Shown here: positions 31,654 through 40,624 of the stretch, in pieces
Numbering within the stretch: position 1 is the first letter of the stretch
Layout of the letters: each line of letters begins with the position of its first letter
NCBI RefSeq assembly: GCF_028282165.1
Contig: NZ_JANQIM010000033.1
Span: forward strand, 389,880-453,879
Direction: 5' to 3'
DNA length: 64,000 nucleotides
Origin: Winogradskyella sp.
Lineage (GTDB): Bacteria > Bacteroidota > Bacteroidia > Flavobacteriales > Flavobacteriaceae
Notes under the pieces: model-generated
The model's input: the letters and a program-made list of their open reading frames with translations, nothing else
Told to the model about the DNA's origin: nothing
The model's database searches: none
Made by a program: the position numbers and the translations under genes

Positions 31654-32940
31654 ATGTTATACCAAAGAAGTAGTGCTTTGTTTAAGGAAGCACAAGAAGT
31701 GATACCAGGCGGTGTAAATTCACCAGTAAGAGCATTTAAAGCAGTAGGGGGCGTTCCTATTTTCGCTAAATCGGCTAAAGGAGCTTATATCTATGATGAA
31801 GATGGCAATCGATTTATTGATTACATCAATTCATGGGGTCCAATGCTATTGGGACATGCATTTCCACCAGTAGTTGAAGCCGTTGTTGAAAAGACAAAAA
31901 AGGGCACTTCGTTTGGAATGCCTACGGCTTTAGAGACAGAGATTGCTAAACAGGCTGTTTCCATGGTGCCTAATATTGATAAGATTCGTTTTGTCAATTC
32001 TGGTACAGAAGCTTGCATGAGTGCAATTCGCTTGGCTAGAGGCTTTGCTAAGAAAGATAAGATCATAAAATTTGCGGGTTGTTATCATGGACACAGCGAT
32101 TCATTTTTAATTGCTGCGGGAAGTGGTGCTGTAACCTTTGGAACTCCAAATAGTCCTGGTGTAACCCAAGGAACGGCAAAAGATACTTTATTGGCTAGAT
32201 ATAATGATATAGAAAATGTAAGGGAAATTGTAGAGGCAAACCACAATGAGATCGCAGCTATAATTGTTGAGCCAGTTGCGGGTAATATGGGCTGTATTCC
32301 GCCAGTTGAAGGTTTTTTAGAAGGACTAAGAACACTTTGCGATACAAACGATATTCTTCTCATCTTCGATGAGGTAATGACGGGCTTTAGATTAGCAAAA
32401 GGTGGAGTTCAGGAGTTAAAAGGTATTAACGCCGATATAGTGTGTTTTGGAAAGGTAGTTGGTGGAGGGTTACCGGTTGGAGCTTTTGCATCAAGGAATG
32501 AAATTATGGATCATCTAGCGCCATTAGGACCTGTTTATCAGGCAGGAACTTTAAGTGGAAATCCATTAGCTATGGCGGCTGGTTTGGCAATGTTAAATGC
32601 TATAGACAATGATAAGGGGCTAATGAGCAGATTAGAGGAGAAAACAAAATATCTTCATAATGGTATTGCCGACGCCTTAAATAAAAATAATGTGGAGCAT
32701 ACGATTAATAGGATCGGGTCCATGATTTCTGTGCATTTTGCTGCAGAACCAGTAGTGGATTTTGAAAGTGCAGCAAAAGGTAATAATGAGACTTTTAAGA
32801 GTTTCTTCCATGGTATGCTTAACAGAGGTATTTATATTGCACCTAGCGCTTTTGAATCGTGGTTTATTACGGATGCCCTAACGTACCAAGACCTAAATGA
32901 AACCATTGCTGCTGTAGAAGAAGTGGCGAAAGAATTATAA
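31654..32940 (+). CDS. hemL: Glutamate-1-semialdehyde 2,1-aminomutase
   Basis: The 428-residue protein matches HemL along its length. It converts glutamate-1-semialdehyde to 5-aminolevulinate in the C5 pathway of heme synthesis. Motifs are the N-terminal [18 protein letters not shown], the [17 protein letters not shown] substrate loop, FDEVMTGFR and the PLP lysine, Lys267, in [15 protein letters not shown]. It is the last gene of the operon, 3 bases after the glucosaminidase gene, and is followed by a strong terminator. Confidence 0.97.
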   Translation: MLYQRSSALFKEAQEVIPGGVNSPVRAFKAVGGVPIFAKSAKGAYIYDEDGNRFIDYINSWGPMLLGHAFPPVVEAVVEKTKKGTSFGMPTALETEIAKQAVSMVPNIDKIRFVNSGTEACMSAIRLARGFAKKDKIIKFAGCYHGHSDSFLIAAGSGAVTFGTPNSPGVTQGTAKDTLLARYNDIENVREIVEANHNEIAAIIVEPVAGNMGCIPPVEGFLEGLRTLCDTNDILLIFDEVMTGFRLAKGGVQELKGINADIVCFGKVVGGGLPVGAFASRNEIMDHLAPLGPVYQAGTLSGNPLAMAAGLAMLNAIDNDKGLMSRLEEKTKYLHNGIADALNKNNVEHTINRIGSMISVHFAAEPVVDFESAAKGNNETFKSFFHGMLNRGIYIAPSAFESWFITDALTYQDLNETIAAVEEVAKEL

Positions 32941-32943
32941 ACT

Positions 32944-32973
32944 AAAAAAGCTTCATTTTATTGAAGCTTTTTT
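32944..32973 (+). terminator. Bidirectional terminator after hemL
   Basis: AAAAAAGCTTCA-TTTTA-TTGAAGCTTTTTT has flanking A and T runs, so it can terminate hemL on the plus strand and the convergent small gene on the minus strand. Confidence 0.88.
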
Positions 32974-32998
32974 ATATTTCTATTAATTAAAAAATTGT

Positions 32999-33322
32999 CT
33001 ATAGTTCCATCTCTTGGTAGCGCGCATATTGCTCTGAAGACAAAATAGTCTGCATTTTAGTTTCTAAATTTCTTTTAACTTTTTCAATGGATTTTTCATT
33101 TTTATCGTCAGCGCTTTCTAAAATCGCCATCTTTTTGGTGTATTCCATAAAGGCTAAATAGACTTGATCACATTGTTCGTGATTTAAATTTGCAAACTTT
33201 TTGAGTGCCTCGGTTTTTTCCGATGCTTGAGCGCTAATATCTTGGTTAGATTGTGCTATAGCAGACTCTGTACTTAAGCACAAAGCAAAAACTAATAAAC
33301 AGAGCGTAATTATCTTTTTCAT
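32999..33322 (-). CDS. Small exported helical protein of unknown function
   Basis: The 107-residue protein begins with a signal peptide (MKKIITLCLLVFALCLSTES, cleavage after AIAQ). The mature part is two or three helices rich in Lys and Glu (HEQCDQVYLAFMEYTKKM, KVKRNLETKMQTILSSEQY). The pattern resembles small Spy/CpxP-like or DUF-type periplasmic proteins of Bacteroidota but no family is certain. It shares the terminator with hemL. Confidence 0.7.
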   Translation of the reverse strand: MKKIITLCLLVFALCLSTESAIAQSNQDISAQASEKTEALKKFANLNHEQCDQVYLAFMEYTKKMAILESADDKNEKSIEKVKRNLETKMQTILSSEQYARYQEMEL

Positions 33323-33396
33323 TTGTGGATTGTTTAGTTATTTGAGCCACTAAAATAATAATTTTATTTAAAAGGAAAATCTTAAATTGTAAATCA

Positions 33397-34893
33397 TTAT
33401 GGTTTGATGAGTTTTAATGTTGTTTTATAAAGGTTCTTTCCTCTAGCTTTATTTTTTAACCAGGCATAAAAACTGATAACAAAGATGTCCTCTTTTTGTA
33501 TTGAAGTCTCTTCTAGTGCTATAGCCAGTTCTTTGGTAAAATCTTTACGCTTTGTTATTCCAGAGTATTTATAATAGCGTTCGGCATAGTGTATAAATGT
33601 CAAAACTCTTGATTGATCGATCTCCTTCAGATAAGATGTGTATTTTCGTTTGAAACTCTTTAGTCTTGAGTAAAATAAATCGTCATCTTCGATTTCTGCA
33701 TAGAGTAAGATTTCTGCTAGGTTTTTTTTAATCACCCATTCTATTCCTGCTTTTTCAATGTAATATTGATCTGTATGATAGAATTTTGACAGAACTGATT
33801 TGGCTTTAACAAAATCCTCTTTTTGGAAGTAAAACATTAATAACGATAGGTGAAGATCTAAAAGAGACTCGATGTCTTTGTATTTCTTTTTAATTATAGT
33901 CTCTACAAGTTCTATGGCTTTATCTTGCTTGTTTATAAAGTTGTAGTTTAAAGCTTCAACCAAGGTTTTTTTTAGAATAAAGCTTTTGTAGTAGGCATTT
34001 TTTTTAAGCCCCATCAATTCTTCCATCTCCTTTATGTATTTTAATGAGGCCTCAAACTTTTTATTTCTGAATAGTGTGTTGGCTATGATATATACAATGT
34101 GAATTTGATAAAAGAGTTGTTTATCTGTTTCTTTCTTTTCTTTTAAGATTCCATAGCTGCTCAAAACAAAGTTTTCAATTTCAAAATACCGGCTCGTAAC
34201 AAATGCAGATATATCTACTATGGTCAGTATCTGATAAAGCGATTTAAAAGAAAGAGACTCTTTTAGTTCGATATTGTAGTCAATGAGGATAGATTTCAGC
34301 TTGCTTTCAAAATCAACAACTTCTCCTTTGTAGCTAATAGTGTTTAGTACCAGTTTTAACTGTGCGTAAATAATGTTTAATTGGTCTTCTAATTGATGCT
34401 GTTTATGATTATTTTTTTGTTTTATTATGAGCGTTTCCAAGTCAATTTTTGGGTAATATGATGCATATTGTATTTTGGTGTGGTAGATTTCGTTGAGAAT
34501 AGGAAACAGCGAATGCTCGTCTGCAAGGCGCTCAGCTTTATCCAATATTTTATAAGCAATGTCGTAGTTTTTTTGAAGCAAGTACGTACGAGAAGCTAAG
34601 ATATATTTTATAATCTGCATATCTACAGAGTTCTCATCTTCTAGATTTTTATTAGCGGTAAAGTCTATTAAAGATTGAAAAAGACGTTTTCTTAAAGCGT
34701 GATAAGCGTTGCAATTATCAGTTTTATAGAGTTGGTTGCAAATGGATTTAGAATCTAATTGGGATTTAGATATTAGTCTAAATAACTGAATGTTCTTAGT
34801 ATCCTTACGTTTGTTTTTCTGTTGTAGGTATGTAACAAATTTTTGTTGATCTTCTGCGTTTAAAGCATTTATAATTGAATTTAAGTCTGTCAT
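33397..34893 (-). CDS. Helical-repeat (TPR-like) protein of unknown function
   Basis: The 498-residue protein is predicted helical throughout, with TPR-like segments such as YDIAYKILDKAERLADEHSL and LFYQIHIVYIIANTLFRNKKFEASLKYI, and no signal peptide or membrane span. The N-terminal NALNAEDQQKFVTYLQQKNK region resembles a conserved opening in uncharacterised flavobacterial proteins. It is likely a cytoplasmic scaffold; no enzymatic motif is visible. It stands alone, divergent from the YiaA/B gene across 152 AT-rich bases where I see no clear -7 box. Confidence 0.7.
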   Translation of the reverse strand: MTDLNSIINALNAEDQQKFVTYLQQKNKRKDTKNIQLFRLISKSQLDSKSICNQLYKTDNCNAYHALRKRLFQSLIDFTANKNLEDENSVDMQIIKYILASRTYLLQKNYDIAYKILDKAERLADEHSLFPILNEIYHTKIQYASYYPKIDLETLIIKQKNNHKQHQLEDQLNIIYAQLKLVLNTISYKGEVVDFESKLKSILIDYNIELKESLSFKSLYQILTIVDISAFVTSRYFEIENFVLSSYGILKEKKETDKQLFYQIHIVYIIANTLFRNKKFEASLKYIKEMEELMGLKKNAYYKSFILKKTLVEALNYNFINKQDKAIELVETIIKKKYKDIESLLDLHLSLLMFYFQKEDFVKAKSVLSKFYHTDQYYIEKAGIEWVIKKNLAEILLYAEIEDDDLFYSRLKSFKRKYTSYLKEIDQSRVLTFIHYAERYYKYSGITKRKDFTKELAIALEETSIQKEDIFVISFYAWLKNKARGKNLYKTTLKLIKP

Positions 34894-35045
34894 TTAATCG
34901 TCAGTATAATACTAATATATGGTAGTAAAAATAGGAAGCAAGTCATAAAAATAAATAAATATATCGTCAGTTGTATGCTAACTTTAATTTTTATATAAAT
35001 CGATTTTCTTTCAAATTTGTGTTGTAATCATTAAAACAGAATGTT

Positions 35046-35531
35046 ATGAATTATCAAACTACAGTATCCTTAAAGGATGAAGAAAAAGTAAAGACAAAAA
35101 AGAAAGAAGATAAGATCTACAACCAAAAGCCGACACCAGCATTCATAGGGGCTTCTTGGACAGCTTTGCTCATCGGTATGGTTTCTTATTGTATTGGACT
35201 TTGGAATGCCAACATGGAGTTGAATGAAAAAGGCTATTACTTTACTATTCTGCTCTTCGGATTGTTTTCCGTAATATCAGTTCAGAAAGCCGTAAGGGAT
35301 AAACTGGAGGATATTCAAGTTACGGATATGTATTATGGCATTAGTTGGTTTGTAACAATAGCAGCCATTGTATTATTAGTTGTTGGACTTTGGAATGCAG
35401 ATCTGGAATTGAGCGAGAAAGGATTTTATGGAATGTCATATACACTGAGTCTTTTTGCCGCAATAGCCGTACAGAAAAACACTCGAGACGTAGCTTATAT
35501 AGATAAGGAAATTGAAGCTAAACAAGATTAA
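35046..35531 (+). CDS. YiaA/YiaB family inner-membrane protein
   Basis: This 161-residue protein has a charged N-terminus (about 35 residues, Lys/Glu-rich) and four membrane helices arranged as two YiaA/B repeats: the first around [18 protein letters not shown], the second around [18 protein letters not shown]. Each unit has the GLWNA-x4-EKG motif. The family is of unknown function in the inner membrane. A strong hairpin terminator follows. Confidence 0.9.
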   Translation: MNYQTTVSLKDEEKVKTKKKEDKIYNQKPTPAFIGASWTALLIGMVSYCIGLWNANMELNEKGYYFTILLFGLFSVISVQKAVRDKLEDIQVTDMYYGISWFVTIAAIVLLVVGLWNADLELSEKGFYGMSYTLSLFAAIAVQKNTRDVAYIDKEIEAKQD

Positions 35532-35562
35532 ATTAGTTTTAATGATGGTTAGTTAGTAACCC

Positions 35563-35598
35563 AAAACCTCGCAGATTGGTTTAGAGCTGCGAGGTTTT
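35563..35598 (+). terminator. Terminator after the YiaA/B gene
   Basis: AAAACCTCGCAG (35563-35574) pairs perfectly with CTGCGAGGTTTT (35587-35598) with a 12-base loop; the stem ends in T residues and precedes an AT-rich stretch. Confidence 0.75.
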
Positions 35599-35612
35599 AA
35601 ATTCTATTTGTT

Positions 35613-36308
35613 ATGAAGCACAGATTAACAAAATACCTCACCGAGTTTTCGAGTTTAAAATTAACCAGACCGATATCCGATAAAATTAGAGTTCTAGAGA
35701 TTTCAGGGGTTGTTTTAACAGGAATAGGAAAGTTCGTTTTTATGGATTATCTAAATTGGAGACTACCATTTGTAGTCGTTGCAATTTTAGCTTGGACTTT
35801 TTATATCTTTTATCGTTATAAAAAAGACAAGAATGTGTTGAGTGATTGGGGTTTTAAATGGGATAATTTCAAGGTCGTAATAAGGTTAATGCTGCCCTTT
35901 GCAATAATTTCGGTTTCATTATTCTTTATAGTTGGTTTTATACAAGGAACGATTAATCTAACTTGGCATGTCATCCCTTTGCTAATTACCTATCCCATCT
36001 GGGGAAGTGTCCAACAATTTCTTACTATTGGATTATTGGCAGGAAATCTAAAGGATCTTAAAAAAGTAAAGCTTAAAAAGGGTTTTATAATTCTTGTAAC
36101 AGCAATATTCTTTTCCGTTTTGCATTATCCTTCACTTTGGTTGATGCTGGGTACTTTTGTCTTGGCATTATTTTATGGTTATATTTATTTAAAAGCCAAG
36201 AATATTTATGCCCTTGGTTTACTTCATGGTTGGTTAGGTGCCTTATTCTACTATACGGTTGTTGGCCAAGACCCATTTCAAGATATATTTTTAAATCTAT
36301 TTAGATAA
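35613..36308 (+). CDS. CPBP-like membrane protein lacking the catalytic Glu pair
   Basis: The 231-residue protein has about seven membrane helices and resembles CPBP (Abi/CAAX-prenyl protease 2-like) intramembrane proteins. Their motif 1 normally contains EExxxR; here the equivalent segment reads WGSVQQFLTIGLL, with Gln-Gln in place of Glu-Glu. Motif 2 is present as FFSVLHYPS and motif 3 as LLHGWLGALF with His. Loss of the glutamates suggests no classical protease activity. It starts the co-directional block 35613-38838, with 3 bases to the DUF2157 gene. Confidence 0.75.
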   Translation: MKHRLTKYLTEFSSLKLTRPISDKIRVLEISGVVLTGIGKFVFMDYLNWRLPFVVVAILAWTFYIFYRYKKDKNVLSDWGFKWDNFKVVIRLMLPFAIISVSLFFIVGFIQGTINLTWHVIPLLITYPIWGSVQQFLTIGLLAGNLKDLKKVKLKKGFIILVTAIFFSVLHYPSLWLMLGTFVLALFYGYIYLKAKNIYALGLLHGWLGALFYYTVVGQDPFQDIFLNLFR

Positions 36309-36311
36309 AAC

Positions 36312-37592
36312 ATGATTTCAAAATTTCAAAAAGAACTGCAAACTCTAGTTAATGATAAGATCATTACTCAAGATATTGCTGAACACATAGATAAGTACTA
36401 TGCGTCAAAGGAAGATAATAAATCAGGTCGCTTGTTCACTATTTTTGGGGTGCTTGGTTCGTTGCTTATTGGTATGGGTATCATATTGATAGTAGCTCAC
36501 AATTGGGATCATTTTTCAAGATCTATAAAAACACTATTTGCTTTTTTGCCTTTGCTTATAGGGCAAAGCCTAGTAGGCTATTCTGTATTTAAAGCAAAGG
36601 GTAAGACATGGAGAGAGGCTTCAGGAACGTTTTTGTTTTTTGCTGTAGGAGCATGTATTGCACTAATAAGCCAAATCTACAATATACCAGGAGATTTAAG
36701 TAGTTATTTATTGACCTGGACTTTACTTTGCATTCCCATAATTTACCTATTACGTTCACAAGCCGTTGCGATATTATGTTTAGTTTTTGCGACATACTAT
36801 GCTTGTAATTGCGGTTACGCTTTTACGACCAGAGGCCAAACACCATGGTATTATCTATTGCTTTTTGTCTTGGTTTTACCACATTATATCCAATTACTAA
36901 AAAGCAAACCTCAATCAAATATTACATCTGTGTTTAATTGGTTGTTTCCATTAAGTTTAATTATAGTTCTTGGTGCATTTACAGACCGCTATGGTGATTT
37001 GGGTTATCTAATGTATATTCTATTGTTTGGATTATTTTATAATATAGGAAAGCTTCCATTTTTTGATAGTCAGTTATTACGAAAAAATGGTTATGTTATT
37101 TTTGGTTCTTTAGGCACGGTTTTTTTGCTACTGATTACTAGTTTTAAATGGATCTGGAGAGAGCTTTTTGTGATGCAAATAGGTTTTGCTACCCAAGAAA
37201 TGTATATCGCTTCAATACTTTTTTTATTGGCGTTTAGTTTGTTGTTGTATTCCTATTCAAGAAAATGGGTGCGACAGTTTAATTTGTACCGATTTGTCTT
37301 CATCATTTTTACGCTGTACTATATTATTGGTTTTAAAAATGCTACAATACCAACGGTTTTGGTAAATGTTTTAATACTCGCTTTGGGTATTATGGCTATA
37401 AAGATTGGAGCTGATAAAATGCATTTTGGTACTTTAAATTATGGCTTATTAATTGTAGCAGTACTAATAACTTGTCGTTTTTTTGATACTAATATGTCAT
37501 TTGTGCTTCGTGGGTCTTTATTTGTTACCGTGGGAGCTGGTTTTTTTATAGCGAATTACTTGATGTTTCAGAAACAAAAAAAGAAAACATGA
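36312..37592 (+). CDS. DUF2157 multispan membrane protein
   Basis: The protein has 426 residues: a soluble helical N-terminus (about 1-40, KFQKELQTLVNDKIITQDIA) then about 12 membrane helices. The first of these, FGVLGSLLIGMGIILIVAHN with NWDHF after it, is the DUF2157 signature. Function is unknown. The family often appears with DUF4401 and GDYXXLXY proteins, and a GDYXXLXY protein is indeed two genes downstream. Its stop overlaps the next ATG (ATGA). Confidence 0.9.
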   Translation: MISKFQKELQTLVNDKIITQDIAEHIDKYYASKEDNKSGRLFTIFGVLGSLLIGMGIILIVAHNWDHFSRSIKTLFAFLPLLIGQSLVGYSVFKAKGKTWREASGTFLFFAVGACIALISQIYNIPGDLSSYLLTWTLLCIPIIYLLRSQAVAILCLVFATYYACNCGYAFTTRGQTPWYYLLLFVLVLPHYIQLLKSKPQSNITSVFNWLFPLSLIIVLGAFTDRYGDLGYLMYILLFGLFYNIGKLPFFDSQLLRKNGYVIFGSLGTVFLLLITSFKWIWRELFVMQIGFATQEMYIASILFLLAFSLLLYSYSRKWVRQFNLYRFVFIIFTLYYIIGFKNATIPTVLVNVLILALGIMAIKIGADKMHFGTLNYGLLIVAVLITCRFFDTNMSFVLRGSLFVTVGAGFFIANYLMFQKQKKKT

Positions 37593-38236
37593 AATATTTT
37601 AAACGGTTTTTAAGATATGTGCTTTATATATTATTATTACCAATAAGCTATGCTTTTATTTCATTTTTGTTAGGTATGATTACTGTAAATAAAACGCAGC
37701 ATGAAGAACTGATGGAAAATGAGATTTATCTCACAACCAATGGTGTTCATTTAGATATTGTACTACCAATAGAACAGATCAGTTCAGAATTACGGGAAGA
37801 CTTAATATTTAATGCCAACACAGAATATGTAGCTTTTGGTTGGGGGGATAAAGATTTTTACTTAAATACACCAACTTGGGGCGATCTAACATTTAGTAAT
37901 GCATTTAATGCAATGTTTTTAAATAGTTCAACATTAATGCATATAACACGATACGAACAAAAACGAGCCAAGTGGATAAAGGTTAGATTATCTAAAAACC
38001 AATTAAGAAAGCTTAATGAAAATATTCACAATACATTTCAGTTAGACGAAGATAATTCTAAAATAATCCTGAAGGACAAAGGTTATGGTCCAAATGATGA
38101 TTTCTATAGAGCAAAAGGAAGTTATTCTATATTTAAGACATGTAATACCTGGGTAAACACTGTGTTTAAAAAAAGTACACTAAAAAGCTGTTTGTGGACT
38201 CCCTTTGATTTTGCACTTTTAAAAAAGTACCAATAA
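37589..38236 (+). CDS. TIGR02117/DUF2459 family protein
   Basis: The 215-residue protein has one N-terminal membrane helix (about 8-30) and an extracytoplasmic domain typical of TIGR02117/DUF2459: TTNGVHLDIVLPI, YVAFGWGDKDFYLNTPTWGD, and the cysteine-containing FKTCNTWVN near the C-terminus. In this fold the His and Cys suggest an NlpC/P60-like enzyme, but that is inference. The start overlaps the DUF2157 stop by 4 bases, implying coupled translation. Confidence 0.88.
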   Translation: MKYFKRFLRYVLYILLLPISYAFISFLLGMITVNKTQHEELMENEIYLTTNGVHLDIVLPIEQISSELREDLIFNANTEYVAFGWGDKDFYLNTPTWGDLTFSNAFNAMFLNSSTLMHITRYEQKRAKWIKVRLSKNQLRKLNENIHNTFQLDEDNSKIILKDKGYGPNDDFYRAKGSYSIFKTCNTWVNTVFKKSTLKSCLWTPFDFALLKKYQ

Positions 38237-38253
38237 ATGAAGATTCTTAAAAG

Positions 38254-38838
38254 ATGAAAAAAAAGCATATTCTAATCATGTTTTGTGTAGTGGCATTAAT
38301 TCAATTATTTGTTCCTGCACAGATGATTTACAATCAAGAAAAAGTTTTAAATGATGGCAAAGCTTATAAGTTTAAAACGCGACCTATTGACCCCAACGAT
38401 CCGTTTCGTGGTAAATACATCACGCTTCGTTATGAAATAAACTCATTTAAAACTAGGGATACTACATGGCGACGAGGTGATGCTGTTTATGTTTATCTTA
38501 AGGACAGTTTAGGGTATGCACAAATAGATACAATTTCAAAATATAAGCTCAACTTAAAGACAGATTATGTGGTTGCTAAGGCTACTCATTTTCGTAGCTT
38601 TAAAAATTACAGCAATAAATCTGCAAGGATACATTTCGATTTACCATTCAATAGGTTTTACATGGAAGAATACAAAGCTAAACCGGCCGAGGACGCTATT
38701 AGGGTACGTCGAAATGATACTGATTTAAAAGATGTTTACAGTTTGGTGTATGTTAAGGATGGCGAAGCAGTCCTTGAGAATGTTTTTATTAATGATGTAC
38801 CCATTATAGACTATATTAAAGAAAAGGATAATCAATAA
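38254..38838 (+). CDS. GDYXXLXY domain protein
   Basis: The 194-residue protein has one N-terminal membrane helix (ILIMFCVVALIQLFVPAQMI) and then the signature region RPIDPNDPFRGKYITLRYEI, in which the family's GDYxxLxY reads GKYITLRY. This family is usually encoded next to DUF2157/DUF4401 membrane proteins, as here. It probably sits on the periplasmic face with them as a complex of unknown role. Confidence 0.85.
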   Translation: MKKKHILIMFCVVALIQLFVPAQMIYNQEKVLNDGKAYKFKTRPIDPNDPFRGKYITLRYEINSFKTRDTTWRRGDAVYVYLKDSLGYAQIDTISKYKLNLKTDYVVAKATHFRSFKNYSNKSARIHFDLPFNRFYMEEYKAKPAEDAIRVRRNDTDLKDVYSLVYVKDGEAVLENVFINDVPIIDYIKEKDNQ

Positions 38839-38867
38839 TTTGTATCTTGTGTAAATATCAATAGTCT

Positions 38868-39746
38868 ATGCCTTACTGGGTTTCAACCGTTTTACTAGTC
38901 TTAGGAATATATATTGCTATTAGTATAGCCTTGTACTATTTGCAAGATTATATGTTGTTTAAACCCGAAAAGCTTCCGAAGGACTTTCAGTTCGATTATG
39001 AAAATCAAGTTACCAAAGAATATAACTTAGAAACTAGAGATGGTGCAGTTATTAATGGTTTGCGATTTTTTCCTAAAGGCGAAAGCAAAGGTGTGGTTCT
39101 GTATCTTAAAGGAAATTCTAAAAGCATTAAAGGCTGGGGAAAGTTTGCGGTAGACTTTACAAGACATGGCTACAATGTTTTAATGGTAGATTACAGAGGC
39201 TTTGGTAAAAGTACAGGCAAGCGTTCGCAGAAGGCTATAAAACGCGATTTGCAAAAAGTCTACGATAAACTTAAGGAAAGAACCTCCGAAGACCAAATTG
39301 TACTCTATGGTCGTTCTTTGGGTTCTGGTTTTGCGACAAAATTGGCGTCGTTGAATGATCCTAAAATGCTTATCCTAGATGCACCTTACTACAGTCTTGC
39401 TAAAGTCGCAGCACGTTACGCATCTTTTATGCCGTTATCTTTGCTGTTAAAGTACCCTTTACCGACTTATAAATGGTTAAAATATGTACAGTGCCCAATT
39501 CACATAATTCATGGTACGCACGATAAGCTAATTCTATATAAGTCTAGTGTAAAATTGGCTCAAATCAATCCAAAGTTGACCAAGTTGCATACGGTAATAG
39601 GTGGTGGACACAAAAACCTAAATAACTTTGAATCTTACCATAATATGTTAGATGATATTTTAAACACAGAGCCAAAAAACATCGATTTAGAAACTACAAG
39701 TATTAATGTCATTCACTCTTCAAAAAAAACAAGGAAAAAAGCTTAG
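38868..39746 (+). CDS. Alpha/beta hydrolase (first of tandem pair)
   Basis: The 292-residue protein has an N-terminal membrane helix (about 5-24) and an alpha/beta-hydrolase domain. The nucleophile elbow is YGRSLGSG, the acid probably lies in IIHGTHDKLI, and the final His is in GGGHKNLNN. The oxyanion segment, usually HGN, reads LKGNSKS here, while its downstream paralogue has FHGNAGD. It belongs to the membrane-anchored BEM46/ABHD13-like group, substrate unknown. The C-terminal 25 codons overlap the start of the second copy by 41 bases. Confidence 0.85.
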   Translation: MPYWVSTVLLVLGIYIAISIALYYLQDYMLFKPEKLPKDFQFDYENQVTKEYNLETRDGAVINGLRFFPKGESKGVVLYLKGNSKSIKGWGKFAVDFTRHGYNVLMVDYRGFGKSTGKRSQKAIKRDLQKVYDKLKERTSEDQIVLYGRSLGSGFATKLASLNDPKMLILDAPYYSLAKVAARYASFMPLSLLLKYPLPTYKWLKYVQCPIHIIHGTHDKLILYKSSVKLAQINPKLTKLHTVIGGGHKNLNNFESYHNMLDDILNTEPKNIDLETTSINVIHSSKKTRKKA

Positions 39747-40527
39747 GAGCATTGTTATTTTTCTTTTAGGCTTATATGTTATGATAGGAACAGCACTTTA
39801 CTTTTTTCAGGAGAAACTAATGTTTTTGCCAACTACTTTAAAGCAAGAGCATCAGTATCAATTTAATTACCCTTTCGAAGAGTTGTTTTTTGAAACTGAG
39901 AAGGATGCCAAAATTAATGCACTTCATTTTAAAGCTGAACACTCAAAAGGCGTCATACTTTATTTTCATGGTAATGCAGGTGATTTAAGCCGTTGGGGAA
40001 AAATCACAGAGTATTTTGTAGAAAAGAACTATGATGTCTTGGTAATGGATTACAGGACTTATGGAAAAAGTATTGGAAAACTAACTGAAGCCGCATTTTA
40101 CAAGGATGCGCAATACTGTTACCAATATCTTTTAAAGCAATATTCAGAGAATGAAATCACATTGTATGGGAGATCTCTGGGTACAGGACTCGCATCGTAT
40201 TTAGCGTCAAAACATAACCCAAAACAACTTATTTTAGAAACGCCTTATTACAGTATTTTAGATGTGGCTAAGCATCGTTTTCCGATCTTTCCTGTAAAAC
40301 CTTTGCTGAAGTATAGGTTTCCTACTTACGAGTATTTACCAAAGGTGGTATGCCCAATAACCATCATACACGGAACAGATGATAATGTTGTTCCTTACAC
40401 CTCTGGTAAGAAACTCTCAGATTTAGATATTAATAATATGGATTTTGTAACAATTCAAGGTGGTAATCACAATAACCTCATTGAGTTTGAAGCATATCAT
40501 AAGGTTATCGATATTAAACTTCTCTAA
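39706..40527 (+). CDS. Alpha/beta hydrolase (second of tandem pair)
   Basis: The 273-residue paralogue has a membrane helix at about 14-33, the intact oxyanion motif YFHGNAGDLSRWG, nucleophile elbow YGRSLGTG, acid in IHGTDDNVV and His in GGNHNNL. It is about as long as the upstream copy and clearly derives from a tandem duplication. The only plausible start, ATG 39706, overlaps the preceding gene by 41 bases in another frame; no other ATG precedes the membrane helix. Translational coupling is likely. Confidence 0.85.
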   Translation: MSFTLQKKQGKKLRSIVIFLLGLYVMIGTALYFFQEKLMFLPTTLKQEHQYQFNYPFEELFFETEKDAKINALHFKAEHSKGVILYFHGNAGDLSRWGKITEYFVEKNYDVLVMDYRTYGKSIGKLTEAAFYKDAQYCYQYLLKQYSENEITLYGRSLGTGLASYLASKHNPKQLILETPYYSILDVAKHRFPIFPVKPLLKYRFPTYEYLPKVVCPITIIHGTDDNVVPYTSGKKLSDLDINNMDFVTIQGGNHNNLIEFEAYHKVIDIKLL

Positions 40528-40624
40528 AGTGCTTTTTTACTCATTCAAAAGCTATCTTCACTCATTCTAAATTCTATATGCCATGTTATCCTAATACTTT
40601 TAGTTGAATCAAAAACGAAAGATT

